Shown: positions 21,990 through 33,300 of the stretch, in pieces | How positions within the stretch are numbered: position 1 is the stretch's first letter | Layout of the letters: every line of letters starts with the position of its first letter | Assembly: GCA_963565915.1 (NCBI GenBank) | Contig: OY751490.1 | Coordinates: forward strand, 3,534,001 to 3,598,000 | Direction of reading: 5' to 3' | DNA length: 64,000 nucleotides | DNA from: Entoloma clypeatum | Taxonomy: Eukaryota > Basidiomycota > Agaricomycetes > Agaricales > Entolomataceae | Made by a program: the position numbers and the translations under genes | The notes under the pieces: generated by a model | Seen by the model: the letters and a program-made list of their open reading frames with translations, nothing else | Database searches by the model: none | Told to the model about the DNA's origin: nothing

Positions 21990-22850
21990 CCACTGGCCCC
22001 TTCAAGCGCCCAACGGCCCCCTCTAACACCCAATAGCCCATTTTCACATCCAATGCCCCCCTCTGGTGCCCAACAACCCCAACTGATGACCAATGGCCTC
22101 CCTTTGTGCCCAACACCCCACTCTAGCACCCCATGTCCCGTCCTCGTACCCAACAGCCCCCACTCACACCCAACAGCCTCCCTTCATGTCCAATGACACC
22201 CACTTGCCCCCAATGCCCTCTCTTTGTGCCCAACAGCCCCCTCAAGCACCTAACACCCCCCTCTAGCATGCAACATCCCGTCCTTGTGAAGTTGTGTCTA
22301 ACAGCCCCACTCACCCCCAACGGCCCACTCTCACGTCCAACAACCCCTACTGGCATCCAATGGCCTCCTTTCACCCCCAATGGCATTCCTCACCTGTCTC
22401 TCATGCTCAACCGCCTTGACTCATGTCCAACAGTCCCCACTCATTCCCAACGACTGTCTCTCGTATCCAATGACCCCAACTGATAACCAACAGCCCCCTC
22501 AAGCGCCCAACACCCTCCTCTAGCGCACAACATCCTGTCCTCATGCCCAATGGCCCCCACTCGCCCCCAACAGCCTCCCTTTGCGCTGAACGGCCCACTC
22601 TCACATTAAATGACCCCTACTTGCATCCAATGGCCTCCTTTCGCCCCCAATAGTGTCTCTCACCCGTCTCTCGTATCCAACAACCACAACTGATGATTAA
22701 CAGCCTTTCTTCATGCCTAACGGCCCACTCTCGCATCCAATAACCCCTACTGGCATCCAATGGCCTCCTTTCCCCCCAATAGTGTCTTTTGCCCATCTCT
22801 TCTGTCCGAAGGCCATCTTTTGTGTCCAACCACCTCAACTCACACTCAGT
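21990..22850 (+). repeat. CCCAACGGCC minisatellite array
   Basis: About forty units of 18-24 bases with the core CCCAACGGCC or CCCAATGGCC are followed by pyrimidine-rich variable bases. Open frames through the array translate to degenerate Pro/Asn/Ser repeats such as SCPTVPTHSQRLS; they follow from the unit composition. Confidence 0.8.
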
Positions 22851-23149
22851 AAAAAAGAATTCAGATGTTTAGTCAAACAAATAGACTTGAGTCAGATAAT
22901 ATTTAGATCGGGTCAGAACACAGCTTATGTCTGACCAAAGGTTTGACCAAGGGTCAGACTAGGTCAGTGAGCAGTCAAATATTTTGTCAGAGTACTAAGC
23001 CATTTATAATGTGTAGATTTGCCTTGCAAGATCAGCCTGAACCAAGCCTGTACAGTGTACTAAATACTGTTAAGGACTTATCCTGCAAAGTCACATGACT
23101 TTGTTGATTGTTGGTGAAAAAATCAAACATTGACAAGTCTTTTGCACCA

Positions 23150-23865
23150 CAACTGCCTTGCGCCCAACAGCCGTCTCCTTCGTCCAACGGCCTCCACTCA
23201 CACCCAACAGCCTCCAACAGCTGCCCCTTGTGCCCGACGTCCTCCACTCACGTCCAACGACTGCCCATGTCCAATGGCCTCCAATCGCACCCACCTCCAC
23301 TCACGCCAACAACAGCCCCTTGCACCCAGCAGCCTCCAACACCCGCCCCTCATGCCCAATGTCCTCCCCTCGCTTTCAACTGGTGCCAACCACTGCCCCT
23401 CATGCCCAATGGCCTCTACTTGCGCCAACAATGGCCCCTTGCACCCAGCAGCCTCCAACAGCTGTCTCTTACACCCAACAGCCGTCTCCCATATCCAATG
23501 GCCTTTTCTTGCTCCAAATGCCCTCCCATCGTGCCCAATGGTGTCCCTTTGTGTCTAACGGCATCCTCTCATTCCCAGCTGTGTCCCTTGATGTCCAATG
23601 GCATCTCTTCACGCCCAACAGGCTCCTCTCATTTCCCATGCTGCCCTCTTGTTCCCAATGGCCTCCTCTCCCTCCAAACAGCCTCCTTTGTTCCCAATAC
23701 GCGCCCAATGGGCCTCTCATTCCCCACAGTGTCCTCTTGCGTCCAACCACATCCCTTCATGTCCAACGGCCTCCTCTCGTTCCCAATGGCCTTCCTTCAC
23801 GCCAAACGGCCTCCTCTCGTATTTAACAGCTTCCTCTCGCACCCAATGGCCTCCTCGTACCCAAT
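23150..23865 (+). repeat. CCCAACGGCC minisatellite array
   Basis: This is a second long array of the same family, with higher-order repetition: a phrase with GCACCCAGCAGCCTCCAACA occurs at about 23320 and 23440. It gives overlapping open frames in all three phases, a sign of composition and not of genes. Confidence 0.8.
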
Positions 23866-24144
23866 TCTAACATAAATCAGATAGTTTAAGTCTATATTGA
23901 TGTTAATACACTCATAATATAATCATTTGAAGCCTTTCATGTTTCTGCCAAAACAAAAAATCTGTGAGCCTGAGATTGGAGTCTGACTGAACATTTGACT
24001 GTATAGTCATATATTGTCAGTCCACCCAACAGTCAGACCATATCTCTGACTAAATTCTGACTAGCTAGTTGAACCTGTTGTCACACAAACATCCCTTTTG
24101 TTACATTACCATTTTATCTGACCTGATATGACTTTCTTTTTCAT

Positions 24145-24360
24145 TGAGACTCACACCCAACAGTCCCCACTTGTCCCCAACGCCCATCTCTTGTGCTGAA
24201 TGGCCTCCCAACTCACTTCCAACGACCTGCACTCAAATGCCCAACAATATCACTCACGTCCAATGCCCAATGCCATCCACACGCGGCCAATCGCTCCTCT
24301 CTCTGGTCCAACAGGACCTGCAGCTGCACTCAATGGCCTCACTCATGCCCAATGCTGTCC
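24145..24360 (+). repeat. Short CCCAACG-type minisatellite array
   Basis: About ten diverged units (CCCAACAGTCCCCAC, CCAACGCCCATC, CCCAATGCTGTCC) lie near the right end of TIR element copy 2. Confidence 0.6.
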
Positions 24361-24778
24361 ATGCGCATGTGAATCATGAGACTGGGGAGTGGAACAGATG
24401 CAGGTTTTTTTTTGTATTTACTGTATGTAGTTAGACCAGTCTTGTTCTATAATTTAAGACTGGCGAGACTAGTGGGACCAGTCTCCCATTGGTCTTGTCT
24501 TATTTTCTGTCATTTCCATATGAGTGAGAGAGTAGTTTCCATAGACTGACTTCTATATCAATAGCTTAGATGACCTCTTGCTTTGTCTCAAGGTTACTGG
24601 TTTAGACTGGTTTAAACCAGTCTAAACCTGGTTAATTTTTTTTCCGAAAGTGATTAACTTAAACCAGTGGTATGTCTGAATCTGATTAACTCAAACCAGT
24701 TGGTTGGCCAAACCACTGGTTTGGTTTGATCTGGTTAGTGGTTAATTTTGTTTTTTAAACTGGACTTTCGAACACTAG

Positions 24779-25802
24779 CCACCAGTAGATACTGTATGAG
24801 TGAGAAGTTCATGTGACCAATACTGTTCTGGATGTCCAGCCACTGGTGCATCATGTGATTCAAACATCAGCTCTTGATGCAACTGTGGGTCTGGTGGAAC
24901 ATAGACTTGTTCTCCAGCATAGGTGATGTCATTTTCCTGTTGATACCAGTGAGGTTTCTTCTTCAGACCCTGGACTACTTCTGTCTCCATGCAGTTCAAA
25001 GCTTTGATGCATGCAATGCAGGAGTTTTCAATGGTTGTGATGTTTCCAATATTGATAAAATCAGATGTCTCACCCCCTTCAAAGAATTGTTCCTCCGCAA
25101 GCATCTCCATTTGTACCACATCTTCTGATTCCAATTGTTTCAAGAATAGTCTCTTCTTGAGTATTTGATCACTTTCCTGTGGGCCAAGTTCTGTTTCATA
25201 CCAGGATAAGCATGACAAAATGTCCACTTTTGCATTTGTCTTGCTAGGCATGTGGCACATTTTGAAGTCATAATCCTGTAACTTCATCTTCCAGTGTTGT
25301 TGTTATTGATTTAGATCCTGTGGATAATGGAAACACTCCAGGTTCTTGTGATCAGTTAAGATCTCAAAGTGTTTCCTGGCTTCAATAAGATAGTGTCTAT
25401 AGTCTTTCAATGCTTCTATAATCAACAAGAGCTCCTTGTTATATATTTCATAATTCTGTTTGGCTGCAGATATAGTCCATGATAAGAACATGATAGGATG
25501 CCATTTGTCATCCTGTTTCTGAGAGAGTACACTCCAATTGCATAGCCTGATGCATTGGTTTCAACTCTGAACTGTTCATCTGGTTTTGGTAATGCCAAGA
25601 CTGGTGCTGATGTTATTGCATGTATAAGGCCTTCAAATGCCTGCTGTTCCATTGGTCCCCAAGTAAATGTGGTGCCACCTGTAAGCACAGTGAGTGGTTT
25701 TGCAATATTCAAGTACCCTTTAGTTACAGACCAGTCTGCGATCAGACACTGGAATATAAATTTGGTTTTAGAAAGAAAAAAAATGTGGAAGGCTATGTAC
25801 AA
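24779..25802 (-). pseudogene. Ty3/gypsy remnant: RNase H and integrase zinc finger
   Basis: On the minus strand, pieces in two frames give the RT/RNase H connection (APVLALPKPDEQFRVETNAS), the RNase H core (QNYEIYNKELLLIIEALKDY, DHKNLECFHYP) and the start of the integrase zinc-binding domain (SHDAPVAGHPEQYWSHELL). A stop near 25305 and a frameshift near 25470 interrupt it. It ends abruptly at TIR element copy 2. Its sequence is distinct from the two large gypsy elements of the window, so it represents a different family. Confidence 0.8.
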
Positions 25803-25804
25803 TG

Positions 25805-26510
25805 AGTAATCTAACTGTGAAATGAGTCAGATGGAAGTAAGAAGGTGAAACAAGTAAGTCAAAAGGAAATAATGGCGGCCAAGATATAAAGAGGATGACA
25901 AGATCATCAGTGTAGTGAAATGTCCATAATAAAGAAAAGTGTTGCTATTCAAAGGATTCACAAAATCCACCAACAGTTGAATCCAGAATTGCTTAGTATT
26001 TCAAAGTCACATTGAGTCAAATTAATGACCTTGAAATCTATTAACTTGACTGGCTGAATTAAGAGTATAAGTCAAAAGTTCTTAACTTGAATGTAACTTG
26101 ATATTGTTATATTAACCAGTTAAAACTCTTAACTCAACTTGACTTTCACTACAGTTAGCATATTTTCATGATTTTCTCTTAACTAGCTAATAAAAGTCAG
26201 ATTAGATCAAGATCATTTGCAGTCACTTGATGTGACTTCAAAACACTAGAATGGCTGGATCAGTTAGGTGATAGCTGCATTGTGTGTGATGTAGTGACTG
26301 AAATTGCCCCACACCCCACTTATAACAGATTCATATATCAATAATGCATCAGATATTTGTATACTTGCTGTCCTTGAACTTTTATGGCATGCATAGAAAA
26401 ATTCAAGGAACAATATTTATACTTTCAAAGATAAAATTGACACAAAACAGAATAACTATTGAACATGGCTTTATATACAAAATCTGCTATGGTTATCCAA
26501 AGCTGATTTT
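25805..26510. other. AT-rich intergenic sequence
   Basis: No coding frame is convincing. The phrase AACTTGACTTTCACTACAG and similar Tyr/Leu-poor AT-rich words recur. The right part probably includes the 3' untranslated region of the TPR-CHAT gene that ends at 26515. Confidence 0.35.
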
Positions 26511-26514
26511 TGCT

Positions 26515-28676
26515 TCAAATACCAAAATATACAAAGGGCATCCACTGATAAAAAGGTCTATTTTGTTGGTGCAATCCTTGAGTAGCAAAATGCAATCCTT
26601 CAGCAGCTAGCATTATATCAGAATGGTGAATTTGATCTTTGCAGATCTTTTGATATACCTCTGCTGCAACTAAAGGTCCAATAGAATCTTCCATACTCCA
26701 TAAAGTTCCAATTGCTTCTTGAAAGCCAGCAGTAATAAATCCACCTGTAAGGTGTGCTGCTTCATTCATTAATTTCACATCACCCATAGCTGTCTCACAG
26801 GCTGAAAGAAATATAAATCTAGCAGTAGAAAGTTTGCTGGTTATGATTTTTCCTAATTCTAGTCCACCATTGTAAAGAAGCAAACTGCTTTTCAAAGGCT
26901 CATATTGGTTTTGCTGAGCATGACAAGCCAGATGTACACAAGAGGCATTTTTTAAATTGTTCAAGCACATTATCAATAGTGGAATCTGTATCGAGTAGTT
27001 GAGTGAATTTATAACCTTTGATAGCAGATTGGATAATTTCAAGCTCTCTGTGAACAGATGGCAACTGTTTCAATGGTTGGTCTGGTATATTGGAAACACC
27101 AATAAGAGTAAAAATATCACTATATTTTTCTGAAAGAATATGTCTTCTGCTTTCAATAAGATTGGATAGAGTTGTGATATATGATTGAATATATGGACTC
27201 TGAATTGGTGCAGCTGCATGCACTGAAAGTTAAATAAAAGGGCCTGATGTACACCACCAGATTCTGCCAGTATGAATACTATTCTAAAAACAAATTATCC
27301 AATTATAGAACCAAAACAAAAGCAATAAAAAAAACTAACCTGTGTGAGTATTTCAAATACAGGCTCAACAACAGTTTTCCATAGCCATGAACATATATTT
27401 TTGAACTGATCATCAACAGATATCTGTTTAGCTGGCTGTCCATATCTACTAATATATCTTGAGCTGATTTCAGCAATTTTTAAAGCAGATCTCAGTAACT
27501 GTAGCTGTTTATAAATATCTTTAGCAGTTATTTCCAACTGAACTAATATTGGAGATATCTTTGGCTGTAGCATTATATTTGCATGACTTTTCAGAGCAGT
27601 ACAAGTAAGTAAGATTACTGGGCCATTTTGTGCTGCCTGCAGAAGTTCTTCATATTTTTTTGGAAGTAAAACATCTTGAAAATTCTCATAAGTTCTGATT
27701 TCAGCAATTAGTTGTCTCCATTTTTGAGCAGAAGTTTGATAGAAGAATGGTGTTGCATTCTCTTGTTTATTCTCAGACAAGTATTTGGTATGCAACAAAA
27801 TATTTGAAAGATGGTGAAGCTGTTTGGCCTTTTTTGGATATTTTTCAGCTAAATTGTGATGCTTTCCAAGTTTCCATAGTCATTGCTGGGTTATAGAAAG
27901 ACTCTGATTAAAAAAGCTGACTACAAGATCAGATCTATCATTTGATAGTGCAGTTTCTATTGCAGAGCTTGTTATATTGGTTATATCATGCTCAATAATC
28001 TGATAATACTGAATGGAAAGGGAGTTTGCAATAGATATCAATTCTGGAAGAACATCAAAAGCTTTTATATAACAATTCAAAGTCATTTGAATATCTCTTT
28101 CAGATACCAAACTTGCCATCTTTACTGCAGCATTCCAGATAGTAGAGGGTAATGATATAGAAGAATTGATGGAGGATTCAAAGCAGAAAATAGCAGAATT
28201 ACACTCTATTATATTCTTTGAATAGTAATAAGAGTCTGCATATGACTGTGCTAAAGCCAGTTGTCTATCACCAAAATCTGCATGGCTTACAGAAGTAATC
28301 TCAAGTGCCTCTTTTTGATAGTATAGTGCATTTTTTAGATCTTCAAAGTTTCTAGATATTTTATAATAATTACTATAGGAAGCTGCAAGTGCTGATTGCC
28401 GATCTGCAAGAACAGATCCATTGTTATGGGTATTTTCAAGTGCAGTTTTGCTATGTTGCAAAGCAGCCTCCAAGTCTGTCAGTTCACCTAGTTTTTGAAA
28501 TCTCTCACTATATATGAAGCTGCAAGAGCTGCATGATAATTTGAAAAATACAAATGTTTTTTTGATGTATTAGACAATGCTAGTTTTCTGAATTTTAATG
28601 CAGCTTCCAAATCATCAAGTTTGTTAAGTCTCTTGTAACAATCACTATATGATACTGCCAATACACTTTGATGATG
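26515..28676 (-). pseudogene. TPR-CHAT gene, C-terminal part (CHAT protease domain)
   Basis: The gene runs on the minus strand and this part holds several TPR units (28676-27880), a linker domain (27798-27340) and the CHAT caspase-like domain (27285-26515). The CHAT dyad is visible as CVHLACHAQQ (His) and FLSACETAMGD (Cys), followed by GFQEAIGTLWSMEDS and the end FYQWMPFVYFGI. Fungal TPR-CHAT proteins are large families related to caspase-type peptidases, with mostly unknown roles. Several defects are seen. A surplus base in an A6 run near 26955 shifts the frame just before the catalytic His. A TAA follows the segment IWWCTSGPFI near 27234. A 2-base frameshift lies near 28512. An intron (GTTAGT..GGCAG) probably lies between 27339 and 27281. 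The homopolymer shift could be a sequencing error; the others suggest decay. Confidence 0.82.
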
Positions 28677-29161
28677 TGTTAAGAACTGATCGACAAAACG
28701 TCGGAGCTACGTCAGACGTGTCGGAAAGTCGGAGGGTCGGAGCGCGTGCAACATAGGGGCAAGGACTTGGCTTCAACTTGTGTGTTGCGCCCTTGCTAAT
28801 ACATTGGTGTCCTTATTTCGGAGGATCGGAGGATCGGAGGTCGGAGGTCGGACTCAAGTTAAGAGTTGGAAAGAGGACGGGAGGTATGATGTCGAATCTA
28901 AGTTGATATTCAAACTGAAGCTAATACACGATTCTACATAAGTTTAAATACTATGTCGGAGGACATGTGGCTTCGTCAGAGTCGGATAACGAGTGGCTGT
29001 CGGAGATTCTTAACATAAGTAAAATGGTCGGATGTAAGTAATGTACGTAGTAACAAGATTCATAACAGTAAGTATGCATAATAAGTATTAGTCAAAAATG
29101 TCGGAGGTGTCGGAGGTGTCGGGATTGGTCGGAAATCGTCGGAATTGATCAGAATGTAACA
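28677..29161 (-). repeat. Gypsy 3' LTR (485 bp), rich in TCGGAG words
   Basis: The LTR begins TGTTAAGAACTG and ends GAATGTAACA. Its last 290 bases match 34752-35042 at about 98 percent. It contains repeated TCGGAGG words, as does the coding region of the element. Confidence 0.85.
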
Positions 29162-29325
29162 GTATTTCCCCCTTAGGGCCAAACCCATGAGGCCTAAGGA
29201 CCTAGGTGGTCGGTGCGCATGAACTGTGTCATGTGATGCATTGGTTGAAAATACCGTCTGAGTGGTTCTTTCTTCTTGTTCCCCCATTCTCTTTTCGTTT
29301 CAAACTCTTCCGAAAAAACCTCAAT

Positions 29326-30330
29326 ATGTCGGCAACCGATTTTCAAAAGGAGATGGAGGTGCTGCAGGCTAAGCTCGCAGAGGTGGAGGTGAAGAAGCGA
29401 GCAGTGGAGGAGGAAGCTGCGAGGAAGGCTGAGGAGGAGTGGAGAGCGGAGGAAGAGAGGGCTGCGGAGGCGGCGCAGTTAGCGGAGGAGATGCGGGTAG
29501 CGGAGGAGATGCGTCGGGCGTCGGAGCTGGCAGCTCAGAAGAGGGCCAATGAAGTGGCTGCTGTGCAAGGTGCATCGAGCAAGGGGTCGGGGGGGCCGCA
29601 GGCGGAGAAGAAGAAGAAGATGATGATGAAGAAAAGGAAGGTAGAGGAGGTGATGGCGATGGTCGGAGAGGGGTCGGGAGTTGGGGTCGGGGTCAGCACC
29701 TGTGATAGGTGCATTATGAAGGGCGTCGAATGCGAACACGATGAGTAAGTTCTTCTTTGGTTCATCTCTTCTGTTTTAACCTTTTGTTTTAGGAATAAGT
29801 CGTCCTGCAAGGGTTGTGTCAAGGACAAGAAGAAGTGCAAGGTCGGAGCGTCGGAGGGAAAGTCGGAGGTGAAGGGGGTGAAGAAAACAGTGAAGGTGAT
29901 TAAGGGGAAGAAAAAGGCGTTGGAGATGCCGTCGGAGAGTGGGTTGGAGGACACCGTCTTGGGTGTCCTCAAGATGATACTGGCGGAGACGAGACAGGTG
30001 AGGCGACTGCTAACAGCAGTCGAAGGCTTGGTGAACACCGAGTATCAACCCAAGTCGCCGGAGGTGTCGGAGGAAGGGTCGGAGTCGGAGATGGATACAG
30101 CGGAGGAGACGCACGAGTTGAGACTGGAGAAGAGGATTGCGAGAAGGATTAGGAAGGATCTTGTGAATAGGAAGAGGTTGGAGTTGCCGGAGCTGTCGGA
30201 CGATTCCGACATGTCGATTTCGGAGCCGTCGGAGAAGGCGGAGGAGGAGGAGGAGGAGGACAAGGCGGAGGAGGAGGAGGAGTCGGACAAGGAGGAGGGT
30301 CCATCAAACAAGAAACAACGTACTAAGTAG
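29326..30330 (+). CDS. Antisense accessory gene of the gypsy element, Zn(II)2Cys6-like
   Basis: Two exons, 29326-29744 and 29793-30330, joined over a 48-base intron (GTAAGT..TTTAG), give 957 bases and 318 residues without a stop. The start MSATDFQKEMEV is the first ATG. Residues 5-90 are a charged coiled coil (VEEEAARKAEEEWRAEEE). Residues 126-153 carry CDRCIMKGVEC and, after the intron, SCKGCVKDKKKC. That is C-x2-C-x6-C-x8-C-x2-C-x6-C, the spacing of fungal binuclear zinc clusters. A second helical segment, an acidic tail of Glu runs and the basic end SNKKQRTK follow. The gene lies between pol and the 3' LTR and is transcribed toward pol. A homologue sits in the same place in the other large gypsy element (51930-52902). 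A nuclear, DNA-binding or chromatin role is inferred, not shown. Confidence 0.75.
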
Positions 30331-30357
30331 ATAGAATAGTACTTGTTTTTTCTTGTT

Positions 30358-33300
30358 TCAGAGCGATGTGAGCGGACCCGGTTTGTCAGGATAAGCGGAG
30401 TGAAAGTCGGAGACAAGCTCGGGGGCATTTTCCAATTCATTGGCTGGTAGCCAAGAGAATTCTTCATCAGTGTTTTCATATCCTAACCAACGGACGAAAT
30501 ATAGTAGCTTGCAGCTACGTCGTTGGTTGATCTTTGAGTCAACTATTTCAGCGATCTTGTACTCAAGTTCTCCGTCAATGTCAATCGGAGGAGGCGGAGG
30601 TTGGGTCCGATTTGGAATGGTGTTCGGAGTTGCGGGTTCAAGCATGGAGACGTGGTAGATGGGGTGAACACCGCGGAATGTGTCGGGGAGTCGGAGGGTA
30701 AAGGAGTGTGTGCCGGGTTGTGCAATGATCTCATATGGTCCCAAGTACTTTTCTGAGAGTTTCTTGGATGGGGGTGTTGTGCGGAAGAACTGTGCTTTGA
30801 CGAAAACCTGTTGTCCGACAGAAAATGTGGGAGGTGCGATCCAATTATTGTCGGAGGACTTTTGGTAACGTTGTTGAGCATCGGAGATGGTGGATTTCAG
30901 TTCTTGGTGAAGTTCGTCTAAGTCGGTCACGAAGGATTGGGCTCGGGAAGAGGCAAGGTCTCGTTCCGGGTGAACAGTAATGTTCGGATGGTAACCCTTG
31001 TTAGCAAAGAAGGGAGATATGCCAGTGGTAGCACTAGGTGCGTTGTTGTACGCGAACTCTGCAATCGGAAGGAGAGCGGACCAGTTGTCCTGTTGGTAGT
31101 TGCAGAATATCCGCAAGTACTGTTCAAGGGTCTGGTTAGTGCATTTGGTTTGGCCATCGCCTTTGGGGTGGTAACCGGAGGTGAAGTGGAGGGTCATGTT
31201 TAGAGCCTTTCCGAGAGATCGGAAGAATCGGGAGACGAATTCGGGGCCGCGGTCAGAGGTGACGTGTTTGGGGACACCGTGTTTAGAGAAGACATGCAAT
31301 ACGAAGAGAATGGCAAGGTCTTCGGAGGTGCAGTGAATTGTGGTCGGAATGAAAATACTTTGTTTCGTTAATCGGTCAATGATAACAAGGATTGAATCAA
31401 AGTTGTCGGAGGTCGGAAGGGTCTCAATGAAATCCATTGAGATAGAATTCCAAGGACGTTCGGGAATCGGAAGCTGTTTGAGTAGGCCGTAAGACTTGTG
31501 TCTTTGTGGCTTCAATCACATGCCAGTGGTACATGACTTGCAATAGTGTTTAATGAAATCTCGTATTCCGGGCCAGGTGTAATCACGCTGAATGAGACTG
31601 AGTGTCTTGTTCTGACCTGGGTGTCCAGCAAGCATATGATCGTGCTTGTGCTGTAGGACTCGGAGTCGGAGGTCGTCAGAGTCGGGAACATATATCTGAT
31701 CGTCATGTCGGAGGAAACCATCAGGGTCAAGAGACCAGCAGGGTTTAGGATCTTTGGAAAGAGTGTTATAAAGAGTGTCAGAAGGGAGTGCTGTGAGTAT
31801 GTCGTGGTGAAGCTTCTCTGTGTCCATGATAATGGTTGCACGGAGGATGGGCTCAAGGAGTTGGGTCACGCAAACTGAAGCGGAGAGCTGTTCTTGCGAA
31901 AAGACTGGTCGGAGGTTGGTCGGATTGATGTCGACGTAGTCGCTATTTCCCCCTTTAGGGTAGACATCCCAACGTCTAGTTAGAGAGTCAGGTTTAGTTC
32001 CCAATCGGCCGGGGCAGAATCGGATAATGAGGTTGAACTGAGAAAGGTATTCCAACCATCGGACTTGTCGGCGTGAAAGAACTTTGGTGGTGGCAAAATA
32101 CTCGAGATTTTTGTGGTCGGTAACGACGTCAATCGGAGTACTGGAGCCTTCGAGATAATGGCGCCAAATTTTAAACACTTCGTAGATGGCAAGAAGTTCC
32201 TTATCGTGGGTGTCATAGTTTACTTCAGGGGCCATGAAGGTGCGGGAATGGAATGTGACGGGGTGGACTTCATTGTCAGAGGTGACTATCGACAGAATAG
32301 CCGCTAGGGCATAGTCGAATGCATCGGTTTCGACAATTATCGGAGAGTCAGGGATCCAGTGTGTCAGGATCGGAGTGGTGGTAAATGCCTTTTTCAGGTC
32401 ATTAAAAGCGGGAGAAGATGTCGTTCATAAAATGTTGAAAGGCTGCAGGTGCATTAGACAATCCGAATGGCATGACTAACCATTCAAACGATCCATAGCA
32501 AGTGCGGAATGCAGTTTTCCATTCGTCACCTTCAGCGATGCGGACTAGGTGGTATGCGTGTCGGAGGTCTATGGTGGTATAAATGCGTGCTTTTCCGGCA
32601 GTGGCTAAGAGGTCAGAGATGAGCGGAAGTGGGTATCGGTCCTTCTTCGTGATTTTGTTCAGGCCTCGGTAGTCGACGCATAGTCGGAGTGATCCATCTT
32701 TCTTTCAGACAAAGAGGATCAGAGCGCCGTGAGGTGAACTAGAAGGTTTGATGAAACCGATATTGAGATGCTCGTCGATGAAGTCTCAGAGGGATCCAAG
32801 TTCGGATTGTGAGAGTGAGTACATCGGACCAATCGGAGGGGAAGTACCTTCCTCCAAATTGATCTTGAGGTCGTACGGTCAGTGGGGTGCAAGGGTGTCA
32901 GCTTTTTTCTTACTGAATACATCAGCAAAATCGTGGTATTCCTCAGGTATGCCAGAGAGGTTCGGGAGCGTCGTCGGAGACAGACGTGGAATTGGCGGAG
33001 ATGTCGGAGAGGTGAACACGGAAAGCGTATGCCCCAGGAGCTTTACAAGCATGGAGATATGCGGCTGCATTGACCATGGTAATCTGTGGCGGGTTGGAGG
33101 TGTTCGGAGTGAGCAGATTGGAGGTGCCCATCGGAGAGGGCAGACACTGCAGAGGTGGCGGAGCTGCCTCAGCAGTCGACGTCGGAGTCGGACTCGGAGT
33201 GTTGGGTAACGTAGAACGGAATAACATACTGTCCAATACCCAGTCAATCAACGGATTGTAGCTGGTGAGCCAGTTGTGTCCTAGAACCAAATTACAAGAC

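Larger units (their letters stand above)
20711..24776 (+). mobile_element. TIR element with minisatellite cargo, copy 2 (4.1 kb)
   Basis: The left end reads CTAGTGTTCCAAG and the right end CTTTCGAACACTAG, giving inverted termini TAGTGTTC..GAACACTA with a TA or CTAG at each edge. Sub-terminal GGTTTGGTTTGGTTAATT-type sequence occurs at both ends. The core 20940-21960 matches copy 1 on the opposite strand. The rest is three minisatellite arrays (21990-22850, 23150-23865 and 24145-24360) separated by short AT-rich spacers. No transposase is visible. It separates the LINE remnant from a gypsy remnant, whose integrase frame stops exactly at 24779. Confidence 0.65.

Noticed and set aside
23108..23875. 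Open frames of 142-255 codons in three phases
   Set aside because: All three phases are open over the same minisatellite, which shows composition and not coding.
21990..24360. Regularly spaced repeats resembling a CRISPR array
   Set aside because: Units vary in length and sequence, there are no unique spacers of constant size, no cas genes, and the genome is eukaryotic.
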